Shown: positions 45,712 to 54,117 of the stretch, in pieces
How positions within the stretch are numbered: position 1 is the first letter of the stretch
Layout of the letters: each line of letters opens with the position of its first letter
Origin: Deefgea tanakiae
GTDB taxonomy: Bacteria > Pseudomonadota > Gammaproteobacteria > Burkholderiales > Chitinibacteraceae
DNA: 64,000 nucleotides
Direction of reading: 5' to 3'
Assembly (NCBI RefSeq): GCF_019665765.1
Contig: NZ_CP081150.1
Coordinates: forward strand, 62,001 to 126,000
Notes under the pieces: model-generated
What the model was told of the DNA's origin: nothing
The model's database searches: none
Seen by the model: the letters and a program-made list of their open reading frames with translations, nothing else
Position numbers and translations under genes: made by a program

Positions 45712-45755
45712 ATGTGTTTTTAAGTTTTATTTGCTGATTAGATTTCAGGGTTTTT

Positions 45756-46298
45756 ATGAAAATATTAATATTAGATCGTGATGGCGTCATTAATGAAGAC
45801 CGCCCTGACTTCATTAAGTCGCCCGAAGAATGGTTGCCGATTCCTGGTAGTTTGAATGCCATTGGCGAGCTCACTCGGGCGGGTTGGACGATGGTGGTGG
45901 CAACGAATCAAAGCTGTATTGGGCGTGGCATTATTGATGTACACATGCTCAATCGTATTCACGCCAAAATGCACAAGGCGGTGCATCATGCGGGTGGGCA
46001 TATTGATGCCGTTTTTTTCTGCCCACACGCACCCGACGCAGCTTGTGATTGCCGCAAACCTGCGCCGGGTTTGGTGCTCGATATCGCGAAGCGTTTTCGA
46101 GTCGAGCCCAAAGATTGCTTTATGATCGGTGATTCGTTGCGTGATTTGGAAGCGATTATTGCAGCAGGCGGGCAAGCGCTGTTGGTTCGTACTGGAAACG
46201 GTGCGAAAATCGAGTTAGCGGGTAACGTGCCAGCGGGAACCCGCGTATTTGATCATTTGGCGGCCGCGGCCAATTGGTTGATGTATTCCAACGATTAA
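45756..46298 (+). CDS. gmhB: D-glycero-D-manno-heptose 1,7-bisphosphate phosphatase GmhB
   Basis: GmhB removes the C7 phosphate in ADP-heptose synthesis for the lipooligosaccharide core. The 180-residue HAD protein starts MKILILDRDGVINEDRPDFI (catalytic Asp pair), with TNQSCIGRG, the zinc-binding loop CPHAPDAACDCRKPAPG and FMIGDSLRDLEAIIAAG. It fits with waaC, the heptosyltransferase encoded 2.6 kb downstream, which uses the ADP-heptose product. plsC-like follows. Confidence 0.94.
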   Translation: MKILILDRDGVINEDRPDFIKSPEEWLPIPGSLNAIGELTRAGWTMVVATNQSCIGRGIIDVHMLNRIHAKMHKAVHHAGGHIDAVFFCPHAPDAACDCRKPAPGLVLDIAKRFRVEPKDCFMIGDSLRDLEAIIAAGGQALLVRTGNGAKIELAGNVPAGTRVFDHLAAAANWLMYSND

Positions 46299-46461
46299 GT
46301 TTTGTTGATTTGATCTTGATCCTAAAATCGCGGTAAACGCTGTTTTCACGCAAGGCGCAATTTGAAGATTGCCGTAATCGTGCTCTGAATCCAAGCCGCG
46401 ATGCGTAAAGACTTCTGATTTGTTTTTAAATTCTGCTCGATTTTCTACAGGTGTCTGTTTC

Positions 46462-47196
46462 ATGGTGTGGTTGCGGTCTATTTTGTATTGGTTGCTGGTT
46501 GTCATCATCACGCCCTTATTCACCTTGATTGCCATTTTGATTTTGCCTTTACCGCCGGTGACTCGAAATCGAATCATTCGACTGTGGTCGGTCATTTTAT
46601 TGAAGTGGCTCCACATCACATGCGGCCTCAAATTTAAAGTCGAAGGCGCAGACCATATTCCCGCCGGCCCTTTGATGATTATGTGTAAACATCAATCGGC
46701 TTGGGAGACGATGGCGCTGCAGCTGATTTTCCCGCCACAAGTGTGGGTGATGAAGCGCGAGCTACTTAAAATGCCATTTTTTGGTTGGGCGCTGGCCACA
46801 ACGTCACCGATTGCGATTGATCGCGGGCAACGCGCACAAGCGCAGCGACAATTAATGGAGCAAGGCAAAGATCGATTGGCCAAAGGCCTGTGGATCGTTA
46901 TTTTTCCTGAAGGTACGCGGATTAAACCGGGCGAGCGCGGCCAATATAAGCAAGGCGGCGCACGCTTGGCTTTAGATTTAAATGTACCGATTGTGCCGGT
47001 GGCGATGAATTCGGGTGAGTTCTGGCCGAAAAATTCATTTTTGAAATATCCGGGTGAAATCACGGTGCGCGTCGGAGCTCCGATTGCAGTCGAAGGTAAA
47101 AAGTCGCTTGAGTTAATTCAAGAGGTGGAAGGCTGGATCGAAGGTCAAATGACAGAAATCACGGGTCGTGGGCCATGCTTTACAGTGCCTAAATAA
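46462..47196 (+). CDS. plsC: 1-acyl-sn-glycerol-3-phosphate acyltransferase (PlsC-like)
   Basis: The 244-residue membrane protein has an N-terminal TM (SILYWLLVVIITPLFTLIAI), then the acyltransferase motifs MCKHQSAWETMAL (block I, H-x4-E variant of HX4D), AIDRGQRAQAQRQLMEQGKD, FPEGTRIKPGERGQYKQGGA (block III) and VPIVPVAMNSG (block IV). It acylates lysophosphatidic acid to phosphatidic acid. The gmhB-plsC order is common in betaproteobacteria. ATG 46462 is chosen over an earlier weak start. Its stop overlaps the next gene's start (TAATG). Confidence 0.88.
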   Translation: MVWLRSILYWLLVVIITPLFTLIAILILPLPPVTRNRIIRLWSVILLKWLHITCGLKFKVEGADHIPAGPLMIMCKHQSAWETMALQLIFPPQVWVMKRELLKMPFFGWALATTSPIAIDRGQRAQAQRQLMEQGKDRLAKGLWIVIFPEGTRIKPGERGQYKQGGARLALDLNVPIVPVAMNSGEFWPKNSFLKYPGEITVRVGAPIAVEGKKSLELIQEVEGWIEGQMTEITGRGPCFTVPK

Positions 47197-47597
47197 TGGC
47201 GAAAAAACGTAAGATCGCTTTGATTGTTGATTTGGAATTCGGAAGTAAACTTCTAGAACTTTATACAAATATTCATTGTTGGATTATTCAAAGCGAAGGC
47301 AATCAACCCTATATTGATCAGGTATTATCTACTGGTACCCATATGAACTGCTGCTGGGAGGATTTTGGTATTACGCCATTTCTTTGGTATCCGGAAGACT
47401 CCTTAGCTGAGATATTGAATTCTGGTCTAGATAATGTTTGGGATCATCATGTATTTGAAGCGGATGCTCAACTGATCTGGCTTGATATTTACGGTGTTGG
47501 GCTCAACGAGTATACAAAAACGGCCTTATTTGAATTTGGCTTTGAGCATTTCTCTGAAATATCAGGTGGGATTTCTGCGTGGAAAGGCGCTGTTTAG
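47196..47597 (+). CDS. Unknown 133-residue protein coupled to plsC
   Basis: It starts MAKKRKIALIVDLEFGSKLL and is soluble and acidic, with many aromatic residues (IHCWIIQSEGNQPYID, NCCWEDFGITPFLWYPEDSL, DAQLIWLDIYGVGLNEYTKT). I do not recognise the family and see no catalytic motif. The TAATG overlap with plsC indicates co-translation. It is more AT-rich than its neighbours, as is the gene at 44974. Confidence 0.65.
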   Translation: MAKKRKIALIVDLEFGSKLLELYTNIHCWIIQSEGNQPYIDQVLSTGTHMNCCWEDFGITPFLWYPEDSLAEILNSGLDNVWDHHVFEADAQLIWLDIYGVGLNEYTKTALFEFGFEHFSEISGGISAWKGAV

Positions 47598-47624
47598 GTC
47601 GTTTGAATATTGGCTCTTTGAGGT

Positions 47625-48338
47625 ATGCTGTTGCAGTTGTTTTTCAAATTCGCCTCTGGCGATATACCCTATACACTACAGCGTAGTGCTCGCCGCCGTA
47701 GTATTGGTTTGAAAATCGATGCCGCGGGGCTGACGGTCATCCTTCCGCAACGCGCGCCGCTAGCGGAAGCCGAGCGCGTCATTCAACTCAAACTCGCGTG
47801 GATACGCGCTAAACTCGCCGAGCGAGAAACCCGCCTCGCTGAACCCGTGGCGCAAGCCAAATTGACATGGGGCGCAACGGCGCTGTGGTTGGGCGAACCG
47901 CGATTGTTGCAAAGCGCATTACGCGCCAAACTGACCGATGATACGCTTTATCTGTGTGCAGCCAACGAGCATAAAATCGCCCCCGCATTAATTCGTTTTT
48001 ATCAGCGCGCAGCTAAACCTTATTTTGCCGAACGGCTTAGCGTTTGGGCTGAGCGTATGGGTTTACAGCCACGCCAATTGATCTTGTCCTCCGCCAAAAC
48101 GCGGTGGGGGAGTTGCACGTCAAACGGCGACATTCGCCTCAGTTGGCGGCTGATGCAAGCGCCTGCGAGTGTCATCGATTATGTGGTGATTCATGAACTG
48201 GCGCATTTAGCCGAAATGAATCATTCTGCGCGTTTCTGGGCGATCGTCGCCGCTGCGTGCCCGCATTGGAAGTCTGAACGTCATTGGCTCAAGCAAAATG
48301 GTTCTGCTTTATTGGCTTGGGAAGATGCTACTCAGTAA
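47625..48338 (+). CDS. YgjP/SprT-like zinc metallopeptidase (DUF45)
   Basis: The 237-residue protein has the DUF45/M48-like pattern: YTLQRSARRRSIGLKIDAAG, SSAKTRWGSCTSNGDIRLSW, then the zinc motif VIHELAHLAEMNHSARFWAI (HExxH plus His). YgjP is reported as a UTP pyrophosphatase in E. coli, while other members are putative proteases; function here is open. It follows the unknown 133-residue gene by 27 bases and overlaps the convergent lipoprotein gene by 11. Confidence 0.85.
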   Translation: MLLQLFFKFASGDIPYTLQRSARRRSIGLKIDAAGLTVILPQRAPLAEAERVIQLKLAWIRAKLAERETRLAEPVAQAKLTWGATALWLGEPRLLQSALRAKLTDDTLYLCAANEHKIAPALIRFYQRAAKPYFAERLSVWAERMGLQPRQLILSSAKTRWGSCTSNGDIRLSWRLMQAPASVIDYVVIHELAHLAEMNHSARFWAIVAAACPHWKSERHWLKQNGSALLAWEDATQ

Positions 48339-48609
48339 GTGGTTTGATTTCAACGTTGTTCGCTGTCTTTTCGGGTGTCACTTGAGGTGTTGACGTTGGC
48401 TGCGGCGTTGGCGTGTTTGATATGGCATCGACCGCCATTTCTCCCGCTGCATACGTGCCTTTCGCCACCGCTTTCGTTGCGTCATAAGTCAATCCAACCG
48501 CGCTTGTTGTGACGCTCACTGCCGTGGCTCCGACAACGGCTGCCGTGGTCACAACCGCGCAGCCACTGAGTAAAGTCACGATGCATGTCAATACGATGAG
48601 ATTTTTCAT
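48328..48609 (-). CDS. Small Ala/Thr/Val-rich lipoprotein
   Basis: The 93-residue protein has a signal sequence with lipobox LLSGC, an Ala/Val/Thr-rich core (AVVTTAAVVGATAVSVTTSA), then AVAKGTYAAGEMAVDAISNT and a Pro/Thr-rich tail. Such small lipoproteins are frequent in Neisseriales and lack a known function. It is convergent with the metallopeptidase gene. Confidence 0.65.
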   Translation of the reverse strand: MKNLIVLTCIVTLLSGCAVVTTAAVVGATAVSVTTSAVGLTYDATKAVAKGTYAAGEMAVDAISNTPTPQPTSTPQVTPEKTANNVEIKPLTE

Positions 48610-48916
48610 TTTGATGGGTTTACGACAAGAAGAGGTAGAGGAGTAGCGACCTTCGAAGGTTTACGGTGGAAAGTCAACGCGGATTTGATTTGCTTGGTCA
48701 CAATCAATGCTCGATTTTACACGCTCTTTGGCGTTTGCTCTGGTTGAATCCTTGCTTGTAAGTAAGATCTTTTGAGTAATGCGATATCGTATATTTTTAC
48801 ATCGCTTTCACTTTCGTGAAATAATCCTTCCCCGTTGTAAATAGCGGCATGGCAAGCGTGTTGACCATGATTTTCTCTTAAAATATCAGCAGTGTTTAAT
48901 CAGGCGCCATCCGTAA
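48610..48916. other. Divergent intergenic region before waaC
   Basis: It contains a perfect 12-bp palindrome ACCTTCGAAGGT at 48649-48660, near the lipoprotein start, and a promoter-like TTGACC (48861) with TATCAG 17 bases on, ahead of waaC. No gene is seen. Confidence 0.4.
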
Positions 48917-49885
48917 ATGAAAAGTATTTTGATTGCAAAATTGACCTCACTTGGGGATATTATTTTTGCATTACCGATGGTCAGTGATTTGCAACGGCAG
49001 TTTCCTGGGGTGCAAGTTGATTGGTTGGTTGATGCGCAATTTGCGGAACTCCCTGCAATGCATGCCGGTATTCGTCGGGTTATTTCGGTTCCGCTTCGTG
49101 GCTTCAAAAACAGGTCACATACAGCCAATGTGCAGGGGATATTGGCGTCGATTAAGCACTTGAGACTTGAGCGATATGATGTGGTGCTTGATTGTCATGG
49201 CATGATTAAATCGGCGCTATTGAGTAAAGTGGCGCATGCAAATTCGATAATTGGACCGCCCGATGCGCGTTTGGGGGAGTCCATCTCTCGCTATGCTTAC
49301 AATCAACAAGTTTCACCAGATCCATCGTTGCCAGGTAGTGCGTGGTATCGTGCTTATGCTGGTTTGGCGATGAACTATGTGGTCAAAGACGCGCCGGATT
49401 TTGGCTTAATCCCGCCAGACGGCACGCCAAATTGGCTGCCCGCTGAACGACCCTTTGTCATGTGTTTTCATGCTGTGTCTAAGGCGGAAAAACAATGGCC
49501 AATTTCACATTGGATGAGTGTTTTGCAAGCCTTAGAGCAGCAAGGGATTGCCGCGATTTTGCCATGGGGTAGTGAGTCGGAGCGTGAAGTCGCACACCAA
49601 CTAGCGAGTGCATCTACGCTAGCGATTGTGCCACCACGAATGAAATTGTCCGAAATTGGCAGCTTAATCCGTCGCGCAGATTGGTCGATTGGTGTGGATA
49701 CAGGAATGACCCATTTGGCGGAGAGTTTAAACTGCCCTTCGATTGCCCTGTACATTCAGACCGATTCAGCTAGCTATCATCCTGATTGGAGTATGCATGC
49801 CTACTCGCTGGGTGGTAATGGCGTGGTTCCATCACCCGAGCAGGTTTTGTCTATCTTGGGTTTAGCGCTGCCCAATACGCATTAA
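48917..49885 (+). CDS. waaC: Lipopolysaccharide heptosyltransferase I (WaaC)
   Basis: WaaC adds the first heptose to Kdo of lipid A-core at the cytoplasmic face. The 322-residue GT9 protein starts MKSILIAKLTSLGDIIFALP, a form typical of heptosyltransferases, with VDWLVDAQFAELPAMHAGIR, DVVLDCHGMIKSALLSKVAH and the donor-site WSIGVDTGMTHLAESLNCP. It works with GmhB's product ADP-heptose. It is convergent with dgt, with 22 bases between. Confidence 0.92.
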   Translation: MKSILIAKLTSLGDIIFALPMVSDLQRQFPGVQVDWLVDAQFAELPAMHAGIRRVISVPLRGFKNRSHTANVQGILASIKHLRLERYDVVLDCHGMIKSALLSKVAHANSIIGPPDARLGESISRYAYNQQVSPDPSLPGSAWYRAYAGLAMNYVVKDAPDFGLIPPDGTPNWLPAERPFVMCFHAVSKAEKQWPISHWMSVLQALEQQGIAAILPWGSESEREVAHQLASASTLAIVPPRMKLSEIGSLIRRADWSIGVDTGMTHLAESLNCPSIALYIQTDSASYHPDWSMHAYSLGGNGVVPSPEQVLSILGLALPNTH

Positions 49886-49907
49886 GTATATTTTGTTGGG
49901 TATATTC

Positions 49908-51230
49908 TTATCTGCCCATGCCACCAACCTGTTGCGCCAGATACGTCGCGTAGTTGTCGGTCATGCCGCCGATGAAATCGAGTACACGGCGGTAGGTTTC
50001 GTAGAGCGGCCATTCTTTTTTCGGCGCGTTGTAATCCATTAAATCGAGTACGCGCCGCATGCGGAAGGGCATTTCTGCGCTGACGTGTTGTTCGTAGGCT
50101 GCGGTGCAAAAGGCACTCATCAGAATTTCTAAACAGGTGAACGAACCCACTTCGATTTCAATTTTACGTCGTTCATTAAAAATCCGGTCACGCGCGAGTT
50201 GTTTGGCTTCTTGCAATCCGGTGCGCATACTGGCGGGACAGTCATTGAGTAAGTCACCTTGGTAAGTACCGGCCATAATCCGCTCGTAATGCGTCATAAA
50301 GGTGTTTGCCACGTCGCGGATACAGCGGTCAATTGCCTTGCCGCGTAACAGCGAGATTTTACGGCGGGTGCTGGGTGCTGCGGCCACTTCAAGCTGTAAA
50401 AGACTCGTTTCGCCGCCACAAATCTTCATTAAAAGTGGTTCGACGGTTTCAAAGGGCAGGGTGCCAATTTCGATGCCATCTTCTAAATCCAAGATGGCGT
50501 AGCAAATATCATCCGACGCTTCCATTAAATACGACAAAGGATGCCGCGCCCATTTATTTGGCTCAATCAAGGGTAAACCGAGCTCTAGCGCGACGTTTTC
50601 AAGGATGTCGAGTTCTGATTCGTAGCAGCTAAATTTACCTTTACTACCCGCAAACTCACTGCTCCACGGGTATTTCAACGTGGTGCCGAGCGTGGCGTAG
50701 GTGAGGCGAAGCCCGCCATCAAAGCGGTGATTTTCCAGTTGCGTAATGATACGAAAGCCTTGTGCATTGCCTTCGTACGTCATCAAGTCGCGTCGCTCGG
50801 CGGCGGTGAGTGTTTGCATCAAATACGCTTGCTCGGGGCGACGAAACCAGTCGCGGATCGCGTATTCGCCGGCATGACCAAACGGTGGGTTACCAATATC
50901 GTGCGCGAGGCAAGCCGCTTGCACAATGCCGCCTAAATCGTAAGGGCTGATGTGGTGCGGTAGTCGGCCTTGCAGACGCTCGCCGATCAAAACCCCCAAA
51001 CTGCGACCAACGCAGGCGACTTCGATGCTGTGCGTGAGGCGAGTATGCACATGATCGTTTTCAGTCATCGGATGAACTTGGGTTTTGCGCCCCATCCGGC
51101 GAAACGGTGAGCAAAATACAATCCGGTCATGGTCTTTGTGGTAATTACTGCGTCCTGCTTCACTATTGAGCGGGCTGTCGGCCAGCACACCGAGGCGGTT
51201 AGCCGATAATAGGTTTTGCCAATTCATCAT
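49908..51230 (-). CDS. dgt: dGTPase-like HD phosphohydrolase
   Basis: The 440-residue protein has the dGTP triphosphohydrolase layout: FCSPFRRMGRKTQVHPM, HTRLTHSIEVACVGRSLG, AACLAHDIGNPPFGHAGEYA (HD motif) and SYLMEASDDICYAILDLEDG. It hydrolyses dGTP (or dNTPs) to nucleoside and triphosphate; many family members have relaxed specificity. The start overlaps the EAL gene's stop (TAATG), so it is coupled to the two c-di-GMP-type genes upstream. An ATG one codon in is an alternative start. Confidence 0.9.
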   Translation of the reverse strand: MMNWQNLLSANRLGVLADSPLNSEAGRSNYHKDHDRIVFCSPFRRMGRKTQVHPMTENDHVHTRLTHSIEVACVGRSLGVLIGERLQGRLPHHISPYDLGGIVQAACLAHDIGNPPFGHAGEYAIRDWFRRPEQAYLMQTLTAAERRDLMTYEGNAQGFRIITQLENHRFDGGLRLTYATLGTTLKYPWSSEFAGSKGKFSCYESELDILENVALELGLPLIEPNKWARHPLSYLMEASDDICYAILDLEDGIEIGTLPFETVEPLLMKICGGETSLLQLEVAAAPSTRRKISLLRGKAIDRCIRDVANTFMTHYERIMAGTYQGDLLNDCPASMRTGLQEAKQLARDRIFNERRKIEIEVGSFTCLEILMSAFCTAAYEQHVSAEMPFRMRRVLDLMDYNAPKKEWPLYETYRRVLDFIGGMTDNYATYLAQQVGGMGR

Positions 51231-52486
51231 TATTGGGTGGATTCCGATTTTGCGTAAAACACTTTGAAGGCGTCAAAAGTGAGTGGGCGGCTGTAAAAAA
51301 AACCTTGAATAGTATCGCAGTGATGTTGCTGTAAAAACTCAACGCCGACAATGTCTTCAACGCCTTCGGCAGTCACGGTTAAATCGAGTCTATGAGCAAG
51401 TTCAATGATGCTTTGCACGATGGCGGCGTCTTTGCTGGAGGCTTCGATGGTTTTGATAAAGCTGCGGTCGATTTTTAGCTCATCGATGGGTAGACGTTTT
51501 AGGTATGATAGTGAGGAATAACCCGTGCCAAAATCATCGAGTGCCAGCATGCAACCCATCGTTTTCAGTTGATAGAGTTGTTTGAGCGCCATCTCGATAT
51601 CGTCGATGAGTGCGGATTCAGTAATCTCAAGAGTAAGGGTATTGGCTGGTATGCTCCATACTTCAAGCGCATTGGCGATATACGCCGCTAAGCTTGGGTC
51701 GGATAGATTGCTTGGGCACAGATTCAAGCTCATGCTACCGGTGAATCCATCTGCTCGAAACAGTGCAAATTGCCGCAAGCCCGATTGAATGACCCAGCGG
51801 GTGAGTGTATCCATCAAGCCAAGATGTTCAGCGACATTCACGATCTGATCAGGTGGGATACTGCCTAAGAATTCATCGTCCCAGCGCAATAAAATTTCGG
51901 CACCCGTTACGCTTTGATCAATACAACTGATTTTGGGTTGAAATGCGAGGTGAAAACGATTTTGTTCTAAGGCGTCTCGTAATGGGCTTTCTAAGCGTGC
52001 GATTTGCGTGCCAAGCCAATCTCGTTCGGCTTCGTAAACCCCAATATTTTCTTGACCAAACTCTCTGGCCGCGATGCAGGCTGCATGCAGTAAATCAGGT
52101 AAGTTGTCGCCGTGATCAGGATAGATGGCAATCCCAATATGAGGGTGGAGTCGAACGATGGACTCTGGATTGTCCTCGAGTAAGGTTTGCGCGCGATTAG
52201 CGGCCAGCATCGCATGGCTGACACCTGCAATATTGGGCAACAGCAGTACCACGGTTTGGTTATCGATTTGAAAGAGCTGGTCATGCTCGCGCAGCATGGG
52301 CTGCAAGGCTTGCGCCATATGCTGAATCGCCGATTCACCTTGCTTGGCATGCGGGCGATGACGTAGCTCGATATGCAAAACACCGCATTGTCGTTGTGCT
52401 TGAGTGGCTGCAATCGCGGATTGTAAATACTGAGACTGCTGAAATTCGATCGCAGCGAGATCAAGCGAAGATTGGAAGCTTGGCAT
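51230..52486 (-). CDS. Degenerate GGDEF-EAL protein, likely c-di-GMP phosphodiesterase
   Basis: The 418-residue protein has an N-terminal GGDEF-like region in which the motif is lost (QLFQIDNQTVVLLLP, about residues 70-84), so it should not make c-di-GMP. The EAL domain (about 165-415) keeps its metal and catalytic set: AEILLRW, LNLCPSNLSDP, LEITESALI, LALDDFGTGYSSLSYL, ELKIDRSFI, TAEGVED and QGFFYSRPL. It is expected to hydrolyse c-di-GMP to pGpG. It has no signal or TM. It lies 33 bases after the HD-GYP gene and is coupled to dgt. Confidence 0.85.
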   Translation of the reverse strand: MPSFQSSLDLAAIEFQQSQYLQSAIAATQAQRQCGVLHIELRHRPHAKQGESAIQHMAQALQPMLREHDQLFQIDNQTVVLLLPNIAGVSHAMLAANRAQTLLEDNPESIVRLHPHIGIAIYPDHGDNLPDLLHAACIAAREFGQENIGVYEAERDWLGTQIARLESPLRDALEQNRFHLAFQPKISCIDQSVTGAEILLRWDDEFLGSIPPDQIVNVAEHLGLMDTLTRWVIQSGLRQFALFRADGFTGSMSLNLCPSNLSDPSLAAYIANALEVWSIPANTLTLEITESALIDDIEMALKQLYQLKTMGCMLALDDFGTGYSSLSYLKRLPIDELKIDRSFIKTIEASSKDAAIVQSIIELAHRLDLTVTAEGVEDIVGVEFLQQHHCDTIQGFFYSRPLTFDAFKVFYAKSESTQ

Positions 52487-52519
52487 GGGCTTGCTCCAAA
52501 AGAAATTGCTCCAAAAGAT

Positions 52520-53878
52520 TCACTCCAAAAAGAATTCTCGTGGATCAATATTGTGCGAGCCGCGCGGTAGTTCGCAGCGGATTGTGATCGGTAAACCGCT
52601 CGGTAAACTTGGATTGGTAATTAAATCAAGCGTATGCGGGCGGGCATAGGGGCGTTTATCTGGGCCTAAAATAATCAATAATTTAGGTTTGAGGCGGCGG
52701 ACCCGATTTTGTCCAATAACAATTCCCACTTCACCGGTGGTTAGTTCAACCAAAGTGCCGACATGGAAAATGCCAACGCATTGCGAAAACTGTTCAATCA
52801 ATGCGGGGTGAAAATAACGTTCGCTCCATTTGTACATCAACTGCAACGCTTCATGTGCGGACTTGGCATTAGAGTAGCTGCGATCACTGGTTAGTGCGGT
52901 AAAACAGTCCACAATCCCCGCCATACTGCCAAACATGCCGATACGCTCGGCTTTGAGGCCTAGCGGATAGCCACTGCCGTCGTAGCGCTCATGGTGACGA
53001 GCGACCATATCAAACACGTCAATATGGATACTATCCATTTGCCCAATAATATCGAGGCTATGGTTGACGTGCGTTTTCATCAACATAAATTCGCCCGGCG
53101 TATAGCGACCAGTGCGACTCAGTAGTTCTTTGGGTAATTTCATTTTACCCACGTCGAGCATCAAGCCGGCCATACCGAGTTTGTGCAGCTCTTCACGCGG
53201 ATATCCCAAGTGCCTACCAAACGCCAGCATATATACGGCAGAATCGATCGAATGTGCGTAGGTATATTGATCTCGGTCTTTCAGTTGAGTTAGCCACAAC
53301 AGCGCATTCGGATTGCGAATAATCGAGCTGACCAAGTCAGACACCACTTCGTTGACTTCTTCTACTTTGGGCTGTAAGTCTTGGCGCACTGACTCCATCA
53401 AGCTCAGCACAAAACGCTGCGCGGTTTTGTGGGTTTGGCTGGCGACTTTTATTTCTTGTTCAACGGCTGCCGAATCATCGTAGAGAACGATTTTCGCTTC
53501 ATTTTTGCCGCTTGATGTATCGGAGCTATGTTGTTGTCGCCATGTTGAAAATAAGCGACGCAATTCACGCAAAATGTTTAAACGTTCTACTTTTTGCTCT
53601 GGACTGAGCGATTGTTCGAACAAAGGTTTGCGTTTTGATTTGCTGGCGAGTTTGATTGTATCAGCTTCGCTGAGCAAAGAAGTCCACTGTGCAATACCGC
53701 CATTAGATCGTGCCAAATCGAGCGTAACGTGTTCGCAGTGCTCAATGAGTAATTCAATTTGTTGTTGATTTTCCAGCAAAAATCCTTGCATAAGGAAGGG
53801 CGTATCAAGCCATGGCCGATCAAGTTCACTAATGAACTGGCCCAGTTGCAACTTGAGAACAGGAATGCGGATTTCCAC
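52520..53878 (-). CDS. DUF3391 + HD-GYP domain protein, HD motif altered
   Basis: The 452-residue protein has an N-terminal DUF3391 region (VLKLQLGQFISELDRPWLDT) and an HD-GYP domain at about 205-385. The GYP segment is intact (RHHERYDGSGYPLGL, residues 294-308), with DCFTALTSDRSY and MKTH. At the HD motif the sequence is GLMLDVGKMKLP (about 239-250), where the His expected before Asp242 is Leu. Loss of this ligand may abolish or alter phosphodiesterase activity. It is the first gene of the HD-GYP-EAL-dgt set. Confidence 0.88.
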   Translation of the reverse strand: MEIRIPVLKLQLGQFISELDRPWLDTPFLMQGFLLENQQQIELLIEHCEHVTLDLARSNGGIAQWTSLLSEADTIKLASKSKRKPLFEQSLSPEQKVERLNILRELRRLFSTWRQQHSSDTSSGKNEAKIVLYDDSAAVEQEIKVASQTHKTAQRFVLSLMESVRQDLQPKVEEVNEVVSDLVSSIIRNPNALLWLTQLKDRDQYTYAHSIDSAVYMLAFGRHLGYPREELHKLGMAGLMLDVGKMKLPKELLSRTGRYTPGEFMLMKTHVNHSLDIIGQMDSIHIDVFDMVARHHERYDGSGYPLGLKAERIGMFGSMAGIVDCFTALTSDRSYSNAKSAHEALQLMYKWSERYFHPALIEQFSQCVGIFHVGTLVELTTGEVGIVIGQNRVRRLKPKLLIILGPDKRPYARPHTLDLITNPSLPSGLPITIRCELPRGSHNIDPREFFLE

Positions 53879-54117
53879 GGGAGAGCTAGATCCTAAAGGT
53901 ATCGATGGTGTTGAGTATTCATAATTATAAGCTTTGTTTTATCAAATTCGGCTTTGAAAAACAGGCTTGGCATTAATTTAAATGAAATAGGATTGGCTTT
54001 CATCAATAAGCTTCGATCAGCCTTGTTCAAATTCAAGAGCAATGAGGGCTATCCACAAGCACTGATTGCCATTATCTTGTTAAAATACGCAAAAAATTGT
54101 AGATAAGGGTTTAATTC

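Noticed and set aside
49886-49907. GTATAT...GTATAT sequence between waaC and dgt, like the ends of the GGTAT repeat family
   Set aside because: It has no stem-loop core and only 22 bases; similarity is limited to the AT-rich ends.
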